Positions 17,297-26,282 are shown, counted from the stretch's first letter. The stretch: 64,000 nucleotides of DNA from Bog-473 sp963782415 (GCA_963782415.1 CAWAJT010000004.1:434001-498000), one strand, 5' to 3'. Program-made: numbers and translations. The notes: generated by a model not told the origin, from the sequence alone.

Positions 17297-17980
17297 GTGG
17301 AGCTCGCCGGCGCCACCTGGCCTCAGGTGGAGGCCACCGGGGGCCGCATGGTGCTCGCGATCCCGTTGGGCTCTTTGGAGCAGCACGGCCCGCACCTCCC
17401 CTTTGACACGGATACCCGGATCGCTGTCGCCCTGGCCACCGGCCTGGCCGCGCGTCGTGCCGGCGTCGCCGTGGCGCCTCCTGTGGCATACAGCGCCAGT
17501 GGCGAGCACGCTGACTTCCCCGGCACACTGCTCGTGGGCCACGACATCCTCGCCGACCTGCTCGTTGAGTTGGTGCGCTCGGCACGGCGGGCCTTCTGCG
17601 GTGTGGTCATCGTCAACGCCCACGGAGGGAACCAAGTGGCGCTGGCCGCGGTCGAACGCCGCAGCACCGACGAGGGCGACGAGGTGCTGGTATGGCGGCC
17701 CAGGACAGTGGGCGGCGACGCGCATGCGGGCCGGACCGAGACGTCGTTGCTCCTGGCGATCGCACCGGAGTCCGTACGCCTCCACTTGGCCGAAGCCGGG
17801 TGCACCGAGCCCATCGCCGCCTTGCTGCCCCGTCTGCGCGCCGAAGGGGTACGACCGGTATCGTCCAGCGGCGTGCTGGGAGATCCTCGGGGTGCAAACG
17901 TAAAAGAGGGGCGGTCGTTGCTCGACGATCTCATCGACGACCTTGCCGGCGCCGTGTCGTCGCGCTGGTCGCCGCCATGA
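17297..17980 (+). CDS. mftE: MftE, mycofactocin precursor peptidase
   Basis: MftE is a creatininase-family metal-dependent amidase that cuts the matured MftA to release the AHDP intermediate. Metal-site segments are visible: LGSLEQHGPHLPFDTDT near residues 26-42, GEHADFPGTLLVG near 69-81, NAHGGNQ near 112-118 and AHAGRTETSLLL near 142-153. It starts with GTG at 17297 and has 227 residues. In mycobacteria mftD stands between mftC and mftE; here mftE follows mftC directly. Its stop overlaps the start of the SDR gene by 4 bases (ATGA). Confidence 0.94.
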   Translation: MELAGATWPQVEATGGRMVLAIPLGSLEQHGPHLPFDTDTRIAVALATGLAARRAGVAVAPPVAYSASGEHADFPGTLLVGHDILADLLVELVRSARRAFCGVVIVNAHGGNQVALAAVERRSTDEGDEVLVWRPRTVGGDAHAGRTETSLLLAIAPESVRLHLAEAGCTEPIAALLPRLRAEGVRPVSSSGVLGDPRGANVKEGRSLLDDLIDDLAGAVSSRWSPP

Positions 17981-18762
17981 GTCCGGCCGCCGTCGTCACG
18001 GGAGCAGCGCGGGGCATCGGCGCCGCGACAGTTGATGCCCTCGTCGCGGCTGGGTGGCAGGTGGTGGCGGTGGACCGCTCCGCCGACGACCCGGCCCTGG
18101 ACTACGCCCTGGCGACGGAGGCCGACCTCCGTGCGGTGGCCCAGCGCCACGGCCCCGCCGTGCGTTCCGTCATCGGCGATGTGCGCAGTGCCTCGGACAT
18201 GCAGTCCGCCGTGGACGAGGCGGTCCAGCACTTCGGGGACCTGCAGGCGGCGGTGGCCGCCGCCGGGGTCCTCAGCGGCGGTCCGCCGGTTTGGGAGATG
18301 GCCGACGCCCAGTGGGACGTGCAGTTCGACGTGAACGTCAACGGGGTCCGCCGCCTGGCCGCCGCCGCCGTGCCGGCCCTCCTGGCAGCGCCGGAACCCC
18401 GGCACGGCCGCGTCGTGGCCGTCGCCTCGACGGCAGGCCTCTTGGGCTTGCCGCGCCTCGGTGCCTACAGCGCGTCCAAACATGCGGTGATCGGACTCGT
18501 GCGCTCGCTCGCTGCCGACCTGGCCGGCACCGGCATCACGGCCAACGCGGTGTGTCCCGGCTCGACGCGTGGTCCCATCCTCGATGCGTCCGCCGCCGTC
18601 TACGGCCTGACCTCGCCCGAGGAGTTCGGCAGCCAGCAGCTGGTGCAGCGCTTGTTGCATCCAGAGGAGACAGCCGCGTTGATCGCCTGGTTGTGCGGCC
18701 CCAGCTCGTCGGGTGTCACCGGCGCGACCTTGCCGGTCGACGGTGGCATGACGACCTCGTAA
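17977..18762 (+). CDS. Mycofactocin-type short-chain dehydrogenase
   Basis: This 261-residue SDR is coupled to mftE by an ATGA overlap, which strongly suggests use of mycofactocin. The nucleotide motif TGAARGIG is at residues 8-15, NVNGVR near 117 and the catalytic YSASKHA near 160 (Tyr and Lys present, with VASTAG supplying the Ser). An insert near residues 35-62 (DRSADDPALDYALATEADLR) lies where mycofactocin-coupled SDRs have a lid that keeps NAD(H) from exchanging. From known biology such enzymes oxidise alcohols and pass electrons to mycofactocin. The substrate is unknown. Confidence 0.88.
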   Translation: MSPAAVVTGAARGIGAATVDALVAAGWQVVAVDRSADDPALDYALATEADLRAVAQRHGPAVRSVIGDVRSASDMQSAVDEAVQHFGDLQAAVAAAGVLSGGPPVWEMADAQWDVQFDVNVNGVRRLAAAAVPALLAAPEPRHGRVVAVASTAGLLGLPRLGAYSASKHAVIGLVRSLAADLAGTGITANAVCPGSTRGPILDASAAVYGLTSPEEFGSQQLVQRLLHPEETAALIAWLCGPSSSGVTGATLPVDGGMTTS

Positions 18763-18781
18763 CGCCCCGAAAGGACAGCCC

Positions 18782-19048
18782 ATGGCCGAGTGCACCCATC
18801 TGGACCAGATCAGCGATGTCGACCCGCAGACGCCGTCGGGATGCGGCGAGTGCATGAAGATCGGCGGTACCTGGCTGCACCTCCGACTCTGCCTCTCCTG
18901 TGGCGAGGTCAACTGCTGCGACTCCTCGCCCAACCGGCACGCCACGAAGCATTTCCACGGCTCGGGCCACCCGCTCGTGCAATCGTTCCAGCCGGGCGAG
19001 GACTGGCTGTGGTGCTACGTCGACGAGCTGATGATGGAGCCCGCCTAG
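18782..19048 (+). CDS. UBP-type zinc finger protein
   Basis: This is an 88-residue stand-alone UBP zinc finger. Zinc ligands are visible in CTHLDQ, GCGECMKIG, LCLSCGEVNCCDSSPNRHATKHF and HPLVQSF. In eukaryotes this fold binds ubiquitin C-termini. In bacteria the role of the free-standing form is unknown, although it is common in actinobacteria. It follows the SDR by 19 bases and so is probably cotranscribed with the mycofactocin genes. It overlaps the end of the convergent PLP enzyme by 4 bases. A link to mycofactocin is suggested only by position. Confidence 0.88.
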   Translation: MAECTHLDQISDVDPQTPSGCGECMKIGGTWLHLRLCLSCGEVNCCDSSPNRHATKHFHGSGHPLVQSFQPGEDWLWCYVDELMMEPA

Positions 19049-20319
19049 GTTTGCCCGTAGGTCGTGTCGCGGGACACGGCCCGATCGGACCCGACCGCGT
19101 GCACCGTGTGCCGCAGATCCCGCACCAGTGCGGGTACCGTCGCTGCACTTCCCGCGTGCACCGTCGCGTGGAGGGAGTCCGGTCGGTTCTGGCGATCGAG
19201 GTACCAGCCTTCCGCGGCGAGCCGCTCGCCCACGGCGAAGATGTCGAGCGCATCGGCGTCGTCGGCACCGAAGGCCAGCACGGTCGCCGGTGGGTCGCCG
19301 CGCACCGCCAGGCCGTCGATCGACTCCACGCCTGCGCGGAGCTCCCGGGCCGCATCGTGTGCCGTGCGGGTGAGCTCGATGTAGCCGTCGTGGCCGATGT
19401 GCATCAGGGCGGCCCAGGCCGCCGCCACTGGTCCGGCCGGCCGTGTCCCGGCCATGGCCGTCGAGGCGTAGAAGCCGCCGAGCCAGTCGGTCGTCACGAA
19501 GAGCTGCATACGGGCGAGCTCGTGTGTCCGATAGAGGATCACCGAGACGCCCTTGGAGGCGTACCCGTACTTGTGCACGTCGGCCGACATGGACGTCACC
19601 CCCGGCACCCGGAAGTCGAACGGCTCGTCGAGGCGGCCGAGCTCGGTGAGGAACGGGAGCAGGAACCCGCCCATGCAGGCATCGACGTGGCACAAGATGC
19701 CGCGGTCGAGCGCGTGCGCGGCGATGTCGCCGATGGGGTCGATCACGCCCTGGGGATACGTCGGCGCAGAACCGACCACCATGATCGTCTCGTCCGTGCA
19801 GGCGTCGGCCACTGCGTCGGCGCTTACCCGGAAGTCCGAGCCGACCGGGACCCGCACTAGGTCGACGTCGAAATAGTCGGCCGCCTTGGTGAATGCCGCG
19901 TGTGCACTCTCGGCCGCCACGACACGCGGTCGTGCGATGCCGCGGGCTCGACCGACGTCGCGTGCAGTCTTGACCGCTTGCAGCAGGCTCTCCGTCCCAC
20001 CCGACGTCAGGTAGCCCTCCACCGCGCCGCCGGAAGCCGGGTCGTCGGCGCCGAGCAGGGTGGCGGTGTTCGAGACGATGTCGTGCTGCATGACGCCGAT
20101 ACTGGGGAAAGCGAGGACGTTGAGTCCGTTCTCGGCGCTGTAGAGCGCGAGCGCATCCGACAACAGCTCATGGATGTCGTCGCCCGCCGAGTAGACCAAG
20201 CTGAAGACCCGGCCGCCCCGCCAGTCCTGGTCGTCCTGCTTCATGGAGATCAGCTTCTGCATCACCTCGTCGCGGGGAAGACCCTGCGCGGGCATGGGCG
20301 TGTGTGGGAACGTGGCCAT
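19045..20319 (-). CDS. PLP-dependent lyase/decarboxylase, sphingosine-1-phosphate lyase-like
   Basis: This is a fold-type I PLP enzyme of the group II decarboxylase family, 424 residues. The N-terminal segment GGRVFSLVYSAGDDIHELL and the PLP-phosphate site LTSGGTESLLQAV near residue 110 are typical of sphingosine-1-phosphate-lyase-like proteins. HVDACMGGF near 215 supplies the pyridoxal-contacting Asp, and MSADVHKYGYASKG near 250 carries the Schiff-base lysine. In bacteria such enzymes act as lyases on phosphorylated long-chain bases or as amino acid decarboxylases. It lies beside the mycofactocin operon in the opposite direction. An aldehyde product could feed the ALDH 300 bases away, but that is inference. 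Confidence 0.85.
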   Translation of the reverse strand: MATFPHTPMPAQGLPRDEVMQKLISMKQDDQDWRGGRVFSLVYSAGDDIHELLSDALALYSAENGLNVLAFPSIGVMQHDIVSNTATLLGADDPASGGAVEGYLTSGGTESLLQAVKTARDVGRARGIARPRVVAAESAHAAFTKAADYFDVDLVRVPVGSDFRVSADAVADACTDETIMVVGSAPTYPQGVIDPIGDIAAHALDRGILCHVDACMGGFLLPFLTELGRLDEPFDFRVPGVTSMSADVHKYGYASKGVSVILYRTHELARMQLFVTTDWLGGFYASTAMAGTRPAGPVAAAWAALMHIGHDGYIELTRTAHDAARELRAGVESIDGLAVRGDPPATVLAFGADDADALDIFAVGERLAAEGWYLDRQNRPDSLHATVHAGSAATVPALVRDLRHTVHAVGSDRAVSRDTTYGQT

Positions 20320-20349
20320 GCACCGTTCTTACTCCACCCACGATTCGCC

Positions 20350-20601
20350 ATGCGAGTGAGGGAGACGGCGGCGAGGCTGCTCGACTTCTACGCCGAGACG
20401 GCCCGGACGATCGACCAGCCGGTGCTGTCGTTGCCGTCGCTCGACGTCTCGCAGCCACTTCCCGCCGCGCCGTGGTTCGAACCGGGTGCGCCGGGGGCGA
20501 TGCGGCGCGTGTCGCGGCACATCCTCGCGGAGATCGCGCACCACGCCGGCCACGCCGGCATCATCTGCGAGACGATCGACGGCGCCAAGACGATGGGCTG
20601 A
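20350..20601 (+). CDS. DinB/DUF664-like fragment, N-terminally short
   Basis: This 84-residue frame ends in SRHILAEIAHHAGHAGIICETIDGAK, the characteristic final helix of DUF664/DinB-fold proteins with the last metal-binding His. Full-length relatives have about 160 residues and two earlier metal His residues. Those would lie upstream, where only 30 bases separate it from the neighbouring gene. No other frame nearby holds the missing half. It is either a truncated remnant or a short variant without a complete metal site. It is convergent with the ALDH gene. Confidence 0.5.
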   Translation: MRVRETAARLLDFYAETARTIDQPVLSLPSLDVSQPLPAAPWFEPGAPGAMRRVSRHILAEIAHHAGHAGIICETIDGAKTMG

Positions 20602-20619
20602 GCGTGTGGCGTGACCAGG

Positions 20620-22092
20620 TCACGAGCTCCAGATGATGGCCTGGGGCTCGGTGTAGGCCAGCAGACCGTAGTCGCCTCCATCCCGTCCGATGCCGGACAT
20701 CTTGAAGCCGCCGAAGGGCGCGTCGTGGTTGCGCTGTGCCGTATTGACGCCAACGTGACCCGCCTGCAGGCGCTTGGCCACGCGCAGGGCTCGGGCACCG
20801 TCCTTGGAGAACACGTAGTCGTAGAGCCCGAACTCGGAGTCGTTGGCGATGGCGATGCCCTCCTCCTCGTCGTCGAAGGGGATCATGGTGATGACCGGGC
20901 CGAAGATCTCCTCACGCGCCACCCGCATGGTGTTGTCACCGGTGATCAGGGTCGGTGCCACGTAGAATCCGGTGGGCAGGTCGGCCGGACGCTCGCCCCC
21001 GAGGACGATCTCGCCACCGTCCTCGACCGCCGTCTGGATGTGGGCCTCAATCCGGCCCCGCTGCGCCGCCGAGATCACCGGACCGATGATGGTGGCGGTG
21101 TCGGTCGGGTCGCCCACCTTGAGGTAGCCGGCCATCTGTACCAGTCCGTCGCGCACCTGTTCGAAGAGGCTGCGGTGCACGACCGCCCGCGTCGGCGCGG
21201 TGCAGATCTGCCCCGAGTGGAAGGACCACGTCGAGCCGATGCAGCCGATGGCTCCCTTCACGTCGGCGTCCTCGAACACCACGCAGGCCCCCTTGCCGCC
21301 GAGCTCGAGCAGGGTGCGCTTCATGGTGCGCGCGGCCTGCTCGCCGATCTTCACGCCGACCTGGGTGGAGCCGGTGAAGCTGACACAGTCGACCTCGTCG
21401 GAATCGACCAGGGTGGCGGCGGAGGCCGGACCGTTGCCGTTGATCAGATTGACCACGCCGGGTGGGAAGCCGACGTCGTTGAGGATGCGGACCAGTTCGA
21501 CGATCGCCAGCGGGTCCTGCGGCGCCGGCTTGACGACGACGGTGTTGCCGGCCGCCAGGGCGGGAGCCACCTTGCCCGCCATGTTCACCATGGGAAAGTT
21601 GTACGAGGTGATGCAGGCCACGACACCGAGCGGCTGGCGGTTCACCATGCCGCCGATGATCCCCCCGGCGCCAGCGGCGTCGCCTGCGCGGGCTGGGGAA
21701 GCAGCGGGGTCTGCAGCACGCCGCGCGGATCGCGGGAGTAGCGCTCGAAGCGGTCCGCCGCCACCGGCACCTGCATGCGCGAGCCGACGGTCGCCGTCGC
21801 CCCGGTCTCGGCGATCACCAGCGGCAGCAATTCCGAGGACTTGGCCCGTATGGCGGCCGCGGCCTCGCGGCATGAGAGCGCTGCGGTCGTCGGCGGACCA
21901 TGCTGCCCAGGCGGGTTGCGCCTCCTTGGCCGCCGCGGCGGCGGCCAGCGCGTCGTCCGCGCTGGCGTTGGGTGCCTGACCGACGATCTCCTCGGTGGCT
22001 GGGTTGACGATCTCGTAGGTCCCGTCTGACGCGTCGACCCACTTGCCCCCGATCAGGAGCTGATGCTCGTTGCGCTGGGTGGTCTCGGCCAT
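20620..22092 (-). CDS. Aldehyde dehydrogenase with two compensating frameshifts
   Basis: This is an NAD(P)-dependent aldehyde dehydrogenase of about 490 residues. It starts at 22092 (MAETTQRNEHQLLIGGKW). Key parts are PLGVVACITSYNFPM, VSFTGSTQVG, LELGGKGACVV with the catalytic Glu, and HSGQICTAPTRAVV with the catalytic Cys. Between about 21666 and 21870 the correct protein is in another frame (LLPLVIAETGATATVGSRMQ). One extra base at 21869-21870 and one missing base in the C6 run at 21661-21666 explain it. The net frame is kept, so about 68 residues would be scrambled. Both sites are G/C runs, so errors are likely. A 17-bp palindrome lies 32 bases upstream of the start. Confidence 0.88.
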   Translation of the reverse strand: MAETTQRNEHQLLIGGKWVDASDGTYEIVNPATEEIVGQAPNASADDALAAAAAAKEAQPAWAAWSADDRSALMPRGRGRHTGQVLGIAAAGDRRDRGDGDRRLAHAGAGGGGPLRALLPRSARRAADPAASPARAGDAAGAGGIIGGMVNRQPLGVVACITSYNFPMVNMAGKVAPALAAGNTVVVKPAPQDPLAIVELVRILNDVGFPPGVVNLINGNGPASAATLVDSDEVDCVSFTGSTQVGVKIGEQAARTMKRTLLELGGKGACVVFEDADVKGAIGCIGSTWSFHSGQICTAPTRAVVHRSLFEQVRDGLVQMAGYLKVGDPTDTATIIGPVISAAQRGRIEAHIQTAVEDGGEIVLGGERPADLPTGFYVAPTLITGDNTMRVAREEIFGPVITMIPFDDEEEGIAIANDSEFGLYDYVFSKDGARALRVAKRLQAGHVGVNTAQRNHDAPFGGFKMSGIGRDGGDYGLLAYTEPQAIIWSS

Positions 22093-22123
22093 GTGTGCTC
22101 CCGACTCGGGTGCCGCCAGCCGA

Positions 22124-22140
22124 TCTGACGGCGCGTCACA
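22124..22140. promoter_or_regulatory. Shared 17-bp operator, copy 1 (ALDH)
   Basis: TCTGACGGCGCGTCACA lies 32 bases upstream of the ALDH start codon. It matches the palindrome TCTGACGNNGCGTCAGA seen at four other promoters in this window, with one mismatch in the right arm. Confidence 0.6.
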
Positions 22141-22338
22141 TTCAACCCCCTCGGGGCGATAGTCCGCCAAAGCCCCAGCACAAAGGCACCAGGTCACTCC
22201 GTGGCCATCGTCTCGGTCGGCCGCCGGACTGAGCGGGAACAATACCGCTATTTATGACTTTTGTCACTTCGCAAGGTCATATTCCCCGTGGGATTCTCTA
22301 CAGTGGAATACGTCCTCGGGGGAGTGAACGGAGTGGTC

Positions 22339-24269
22339 ATGCGTCGACCGGTCGCAAATACCTTCCCCCCCGCACGTCCCGACGAGGAAAGCGCAGCGGA
22401 CGCCAGGCAGACAGCGACCGCCGGGCACAAGGCGACCGTTGGGCACACAGCGGCTGCCGGGCACAAGATCTCGGGGATCGTGGGCGATGCCGTCCTCGCC
22501 AGCGCCGACGTGGCTCAGGCCCGGGAGCGTCGGCGCATCGCCCGCCTCCGCCGCCTGGTTGCGGTGACCGCCCTTGTGCTCGGTTGGGTTGTCATCCGTC
22601 GGGTCACGGGTCACGGCATCTTCCCCACCATCCACCTGCCGCACGGGTTGGGCACCGCCATCCCGGTCATCCTCGTGGTCTGCATGCTGGGCGTGGTGAT
22701 GCTGGCTCCCCTCCTCGCCGCGGGACGGTCGCCACACACGCTCATTCGCCCGGGGAGACCCAGGTGGGGCTCGAGGACCTGGTGGGCATCGACCCGATCA
22801 AGGCGGAGGTCGTGCGCTCCATCAACCTCTTCCTGGCCCACCAGACCTTCCGTGATGCCATGGGCGGGTCGGCGCGGCGCGGTGTGCTCTTCGAGGGCCC
22901 CCCCGGAACCGGGAAGACCTTCGTTGCCAAGGCGATGGCCAAGGAGGCCAACGTCCCCTTTCTGTTCGTGTCGGCATCGGCCTTTCAGTCCATGTACTAC
23001 GGCCAGACCAACCGCAAAATCCGGACCTACTTCAAGCAACTGCGCAAGCACGCCCACAAGGAGGGCGGCGCCATCGGCTTCATCGAGGAGATCGACGCCA
23101 TCGGTGCCACGCGACGAGGCATGGGCGGCAGTGGCGGCACCGAAGGGGTCTCGGGCGTGGTCAACGAGCTACTCGTGCAGCTGCAGTCCTTCGACACGCC
23201 GACCAGAGGCCAGCGGATCGCCTGGGCGTGGATCGACCTGGTCAACCGCTACCTCCCCGATGGGAGCAAGCTGCACAAGCCGGCGGTCGTGCCCGCCAAC
23301 GTGCTGGTGGTCGGCGCGACCAACCGCAAGGACGATCTCGACCCGGCCCTCATCCGACCCGGCCGTTTCGACCGCACCATCTACTTCGGGCTCCCGGGCC
23401 GACGCGCTCGCGCCGACATCACCGCCTACTACCTGGGCATGAAGGCGCACGCCGCCGACCTCGACGAGCATGGCGCCGTCGACATCGTGGCCGGCATGAC
23501 CTTCGGCTACTCGCCGGCCGCGTTGGAGCGCCTCATGGATGAGGCATTGGTCATCGCTCTGACCCACGGTCGTTCGGCCATGACGATGTCCGACGTGGCC
23601 GAGGCCAAAATGCTCGTCGAGCTCGGCATGACCGACGAGACCATCTACACGCCGAACGAACGCGACCGCGTCGCCACACACGAGGCCGGCCACGCCGCCG
23701 TGGCGTACTTCGTTGGTCAGACGCGCCAGCTCGACGTGCTCTCCATCGTGAAGCGCCGGGACTCGCTCGGCCTCTTGCAGCACTCCGATACCGAGGAGCG
23801 CTTCACCAAGAGCAGCGAGGAGTTGCACGCGCTGCTCCAGATCGCCATGGGCGGCATGGTGGCCGAGGAGCAATGGTTCGACGAGGTCTCGACCGGGCCG
23901 GCCTCGGACCTGGCGGCGGCGACCGCCATCGGGGCGCAGATGATCGGGGCCTGCGGCATGGGGTCCTCGCTGATCTCGGTGGCCGCCGCCGGCAACGGCT
24001 TCCTCGAAGGCAGCCTGGTCGACAAGGTGTTGGGCGACAAGACGGCGCGGGCCGAGCTCGACACGTTGCTCATGGGCAGCTGCGATGCGGCCAAGGCCAT
24101 CGTCTCGACGCACCCCGACGTGGTCGAAGCGCTGCGCGACGCATTGCTCGAGCGGGACGAGCTGGTCGGTTCGGAAATCACAGAGGTGATCGAAGCGGTC
24201 CTGCACGCCCCCGAGCCGGCGGTGATCGCCGAACTCCGCCCGACCCGGGCCTCCGGAGACGGCGCCTGA
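22339..24269 (+). CDS. FtsH-like membrane AAA ATPase / zinc protease, one-base frameshift
   Basis: This protein of about 644 residues has an N-terminal tail, two membrane spans (VAVTALVLGWVVIRR and IPVILVVCMLGVVMLAPLLA), an AAA domain and an M41 peptidase domain. Walker A is GPPGTGKTFVAKAM; Walker B reads AIGFIEEIDAIG. The zinc site is HEAGH in RVATHEAGHAAVAYF, with the third ligand in SDLAAATAIG. The membrane half and the enzyme half are in different frames; one extra G in the GGGG at 22752-22755 fuses them as LIRPGETQVGLEDLVGIDP. About 30 extra residues (IAWAWIDLVNRYLPDG and flanks) sit in the AAA domain before VLVVGATNR. Start ATG 22339 has GGAG upstream; GTG 22324 is possible. It degrades membrane or damaged proteins by family analogy. 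Confidence 0.85.
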
Positions 24270-24390
24270 TTGCGCACCTGCCCAGGAGAGGGCCGGGCAC
24301 GCGGTGGCCGTGTCATGTTCGGTTTGCGAGCTCTAGACCTGGCTGGCGCCTCGACTTAAGCTCTTGTCCAGGCGAGCAGGCAGGTGCCCA

Positions 24391-24945
24391 ATGTCAAGCA
24401 AGGACAGTCCGACGGCAGCAATCGTCAGCCCACTGGGCCGTTCGCATCGACGAATGCGCCTGGGCGCGCTGGCAGTGGCCTCTGGGCTCCTCGCATCGGC
24501 CATCGGACTGGCCAGCGCAGGGGCTTCGGGAACCCCGCGTGAGACGTCGTTCACGTTCTCCGGCACGGTGCGGGGGACGTTGACTACGCCGAACACGCCG
24601 TGCAGCGAGCAGATCGTCACGGCGAAAGGCGCAACCTTCATGCTGACCGGAACGCTGAAAGGCTCGCCGGCCACCCAGTGGACGCTCCAGCTCTACACCC
24701 CGAAAGCTGGAACGGCGAAGAACTTCGGCCAGGAGAACGGAGAGGGTCCGAACGTCTCGCTGATCGGCGCCACGTCCAACGGGACCACCAACTGGAACTG
24801 GACGTCCTCCACCAAGAACGGGACGATCACAACCACGAAGACCTCCGGGAGAGTGAAGATCACATTGGGGCCCTACAGCTCGTTCAGGGGCAAGCCGGGA
24901 AAGGGCAAGGTCCATGTGACCGGCTCGTGGGGATGCACCTCGTAG
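24391..24945 (+). CDS. Predicted exported protein of unknown function
   Basis: This 184-residue protein starts with a signal sequence, Arg-rich HRRMRLG followed by ALAVASGLLASAIGLASAGA, and a probable cleavage near residue 46. The mature part is rich in Thr, Ser and Gly, with strand-like segments (TSFTFSGTVRGTLTT, FMLTGTLKG, WTLQLYTP) and two cysteines that could form one disulfide, one in PCSEQ and one at the end (GCTS). It looks like a small secreted beta-sandwich. I do not recognise a family. The ATG at 24391 is chosen as the last start before the signal sequence. It stands alone after the FtsH-like gene. Confidence 0.6.
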   Translation: MSSKDSPTAAIVSPLGRSHRRMRLGALAVASGLLASAIGLASAGASGTPRETSFTFSGTVRGTLTTPNTPCSEQIVTAKGATFMLTGTLKGSPATQWTLQLYTPKAGTAKNFGQENGEGPNVSLIGATSNGTTNWNWTSSTKNGTITTTKTSGRVKITLGPYSSFRGKPGKGKVHVTGSWGCTS

Positions 24946-25076
24946 AGCAAATCGGCACTTCTCGACGGACCGTCACAAAGACGTGGGTGTTCCAGCAGCG
25001 TGACTGTCGTAGCGAAGGCGCAATCGACAGTTCCTGAGCAAGCTGCATCGACGGCACTCGGTTGGCATTGAACCAG

Positions 25077-25128
25077 GTAGCACCCTCCTGACGGGCATGA
25101 GACCACCTGGCGGCCCGGTCGGTGCTAC
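25077..25128. repeat. Inverted repeat in the gap between two convergent genes
   Basis: GTAGCACC (25077-25084) and GGTGCTAC (25121-25128) are perfect 8-base arms 36 bases apart, in the 179-base gap after the exported-protein gene; the right arm covers the stop of the convergent gene. The loop is long for a terminator. Nothing else was seen in this gap. Confidence 0.3.
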
Positions 25129-25400
25129 ACCTCGACGCTGATTTCGATGCGAGGTGGTCCGATCACACCCGCTCGAGCCATGGCGTCTTTCAAGTCGGGG
25201 TCGTCGGCAAAGGCGTGAGCCTCGTCGACCGAGGCAAACCAGTGCAATCCCGTGACCTCGTTTGGATCGTCGGTATTGCGTGACACCGTGGCGTCCGTGA
25301 CGCCGTGCTTGTCACGGATCGGTTGCGCCCTGTCGTACTCGATCCGCCAGGCGTCAAAATCCTGCACGGGGTGCTGCACGACCATCAATACCCTTGCCAT
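25125..25400 (-). CDS. Small dimeric alpha/beta-barrel-like protein
   Basis: This protein of 91 residues starts MARVLMVVQHPVQDFDAWRIEYD and contains GLHWFASVDEAHAFADDPDLKDAMARAGV. The layout resembles small proteins of the antibiotic-biosynthesis-monooxygenase or DUF1330-like dimeric barrel group, which act as monooxygenases, cyclases or have no catalytic role. The ATG at 25400 is preferred over an upstream one because GAGGAGC lies 5-10 bases before it. It is a single gene, and function is unknown. Confidence 0.6.
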   Translation of the reverse strand: MARVLMVVQHPVQDFDAWRIEYDRAQPIRDKHGVTDATVSRNTDDPNEVTGLHWFASVDEAHAFADDPDLKDAMARAGVIGPPRIEISVEV

Positions 25401-25544
25401 CGGCTGCTCCTCGATGAGTCGACTGAGACGATGAGGCCTCACGTCCACGGTACTCCTCGGGCTGGCGGCTCAATTCGGTACCGCCACCGGAGCTGCCCTC
25501 AATCGCGACCTTGGCGGCTTGGTGGTCCCTGGCGCCACGGTGTC

Positions 25545-26282
25545 CTAGGCGAGGGCGTCCGCGATCGCCGCGCCGGTGTGGGAGGCATTGAGGTAGGGCT
25601 CGGGCGCGTGGGCCCGGTGCCCGTTGTCGACGATGACCTCCTCGACACGTGACCCGAACTTCTCGGCGAGCGAGAGCTCACATGCTTTGTCGCCGACGGC
25701 GCGTACGTTGACCCAGCGTTGGACCGAGCCAGGCCAGATGCCCTGACCGTCGACGGGAGCCGGATCGAGCATGCCGAAGACCATCGGTGTGGCGAGCGGC
25801 GAGCCCAACGTGACGAATGTGTGCACGGGCCATTCGTCGTGTGCGGCCAATGCTCCGTAGGACAGCACGGTGCCCAACGAGTGCGCCACCAGCACCCGGG
25901 TGTCCGCGGCGATCTCCGATTCGATGCGGGCCCGGAGCCTGTCGCGCAGATCGGGCTCGGTGAGCATGACCGTGGCCATGTCGACTGTGCGGTCGAACGT
26001 CGCCTCGCCCGCCGCCTCGCACAGCGCGGCGATGGCGTCGCCGCCCATGTCAGTCAGCATGTCGGCGACGCCGGCCCGAGACGCCAGGAGCTGCCGGTCC
26101 TCCTCGCTGCCGGGATGGTGCCGGAAGAGATCGCCGTAGAAGCAGACGTCGACGTCGTCGGCTTCGACCTCCACGCCGTGGTGCCACAGTCCGTCGCGGA
26201 CGGCCGGCAACCAGCGGGCCTTGAGCTCGTTCGGACCCCAGAGCTCGTTGAAGGCCCCGTGGACGATGACGATGCGTGCCAC
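25545..26282 (-). CDS. Alpha/beta hydrolase, lipase-like
   Basis: This 245-residue protein starts at a GTG (VARIVIVHGAFNELWGP), with VHGAF forming the oxyanion side and VLVAHSLGTVLSYGAL near residue 133 holding the nucleophile Ser. An Asp is available in VRAVGDKACELS and a His in HRAHAPEPYLNASHTG. The middle part (residues 40-90) describes an insertion with FYGDLFRHHPGSEED. It resembles uncharacterised actinobacterial serine hydrolases that respond to whole-cell signals rather than secreted lipases, as no signal peptide is present. It lies 5 bases after the histidine phosphatase gene and is probably cotranscribed. Confidence 0.75.
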   Translation of the reverse strand: MARIVIVHGAFNELWGPNELKARWLPAVRDGLWHHGVEVEADDVDVCFYGDLFRHHPGSEEDRQLLASRAGVADMLTDMGGDAIAALCEAAGEATFDRTVDMATVMLTEPDLRDRLRARIESEIAADTRVLVAHSLGTVLSYGALAAHDEWPVHTFVTLGSPLATPMVFGMLDPAPVDGQGIWPGSVQRWVNVRAVGDKACELSLAEKFGSRVEEVIVDNGHRAHAPEPYLNASHTGAAIADALA

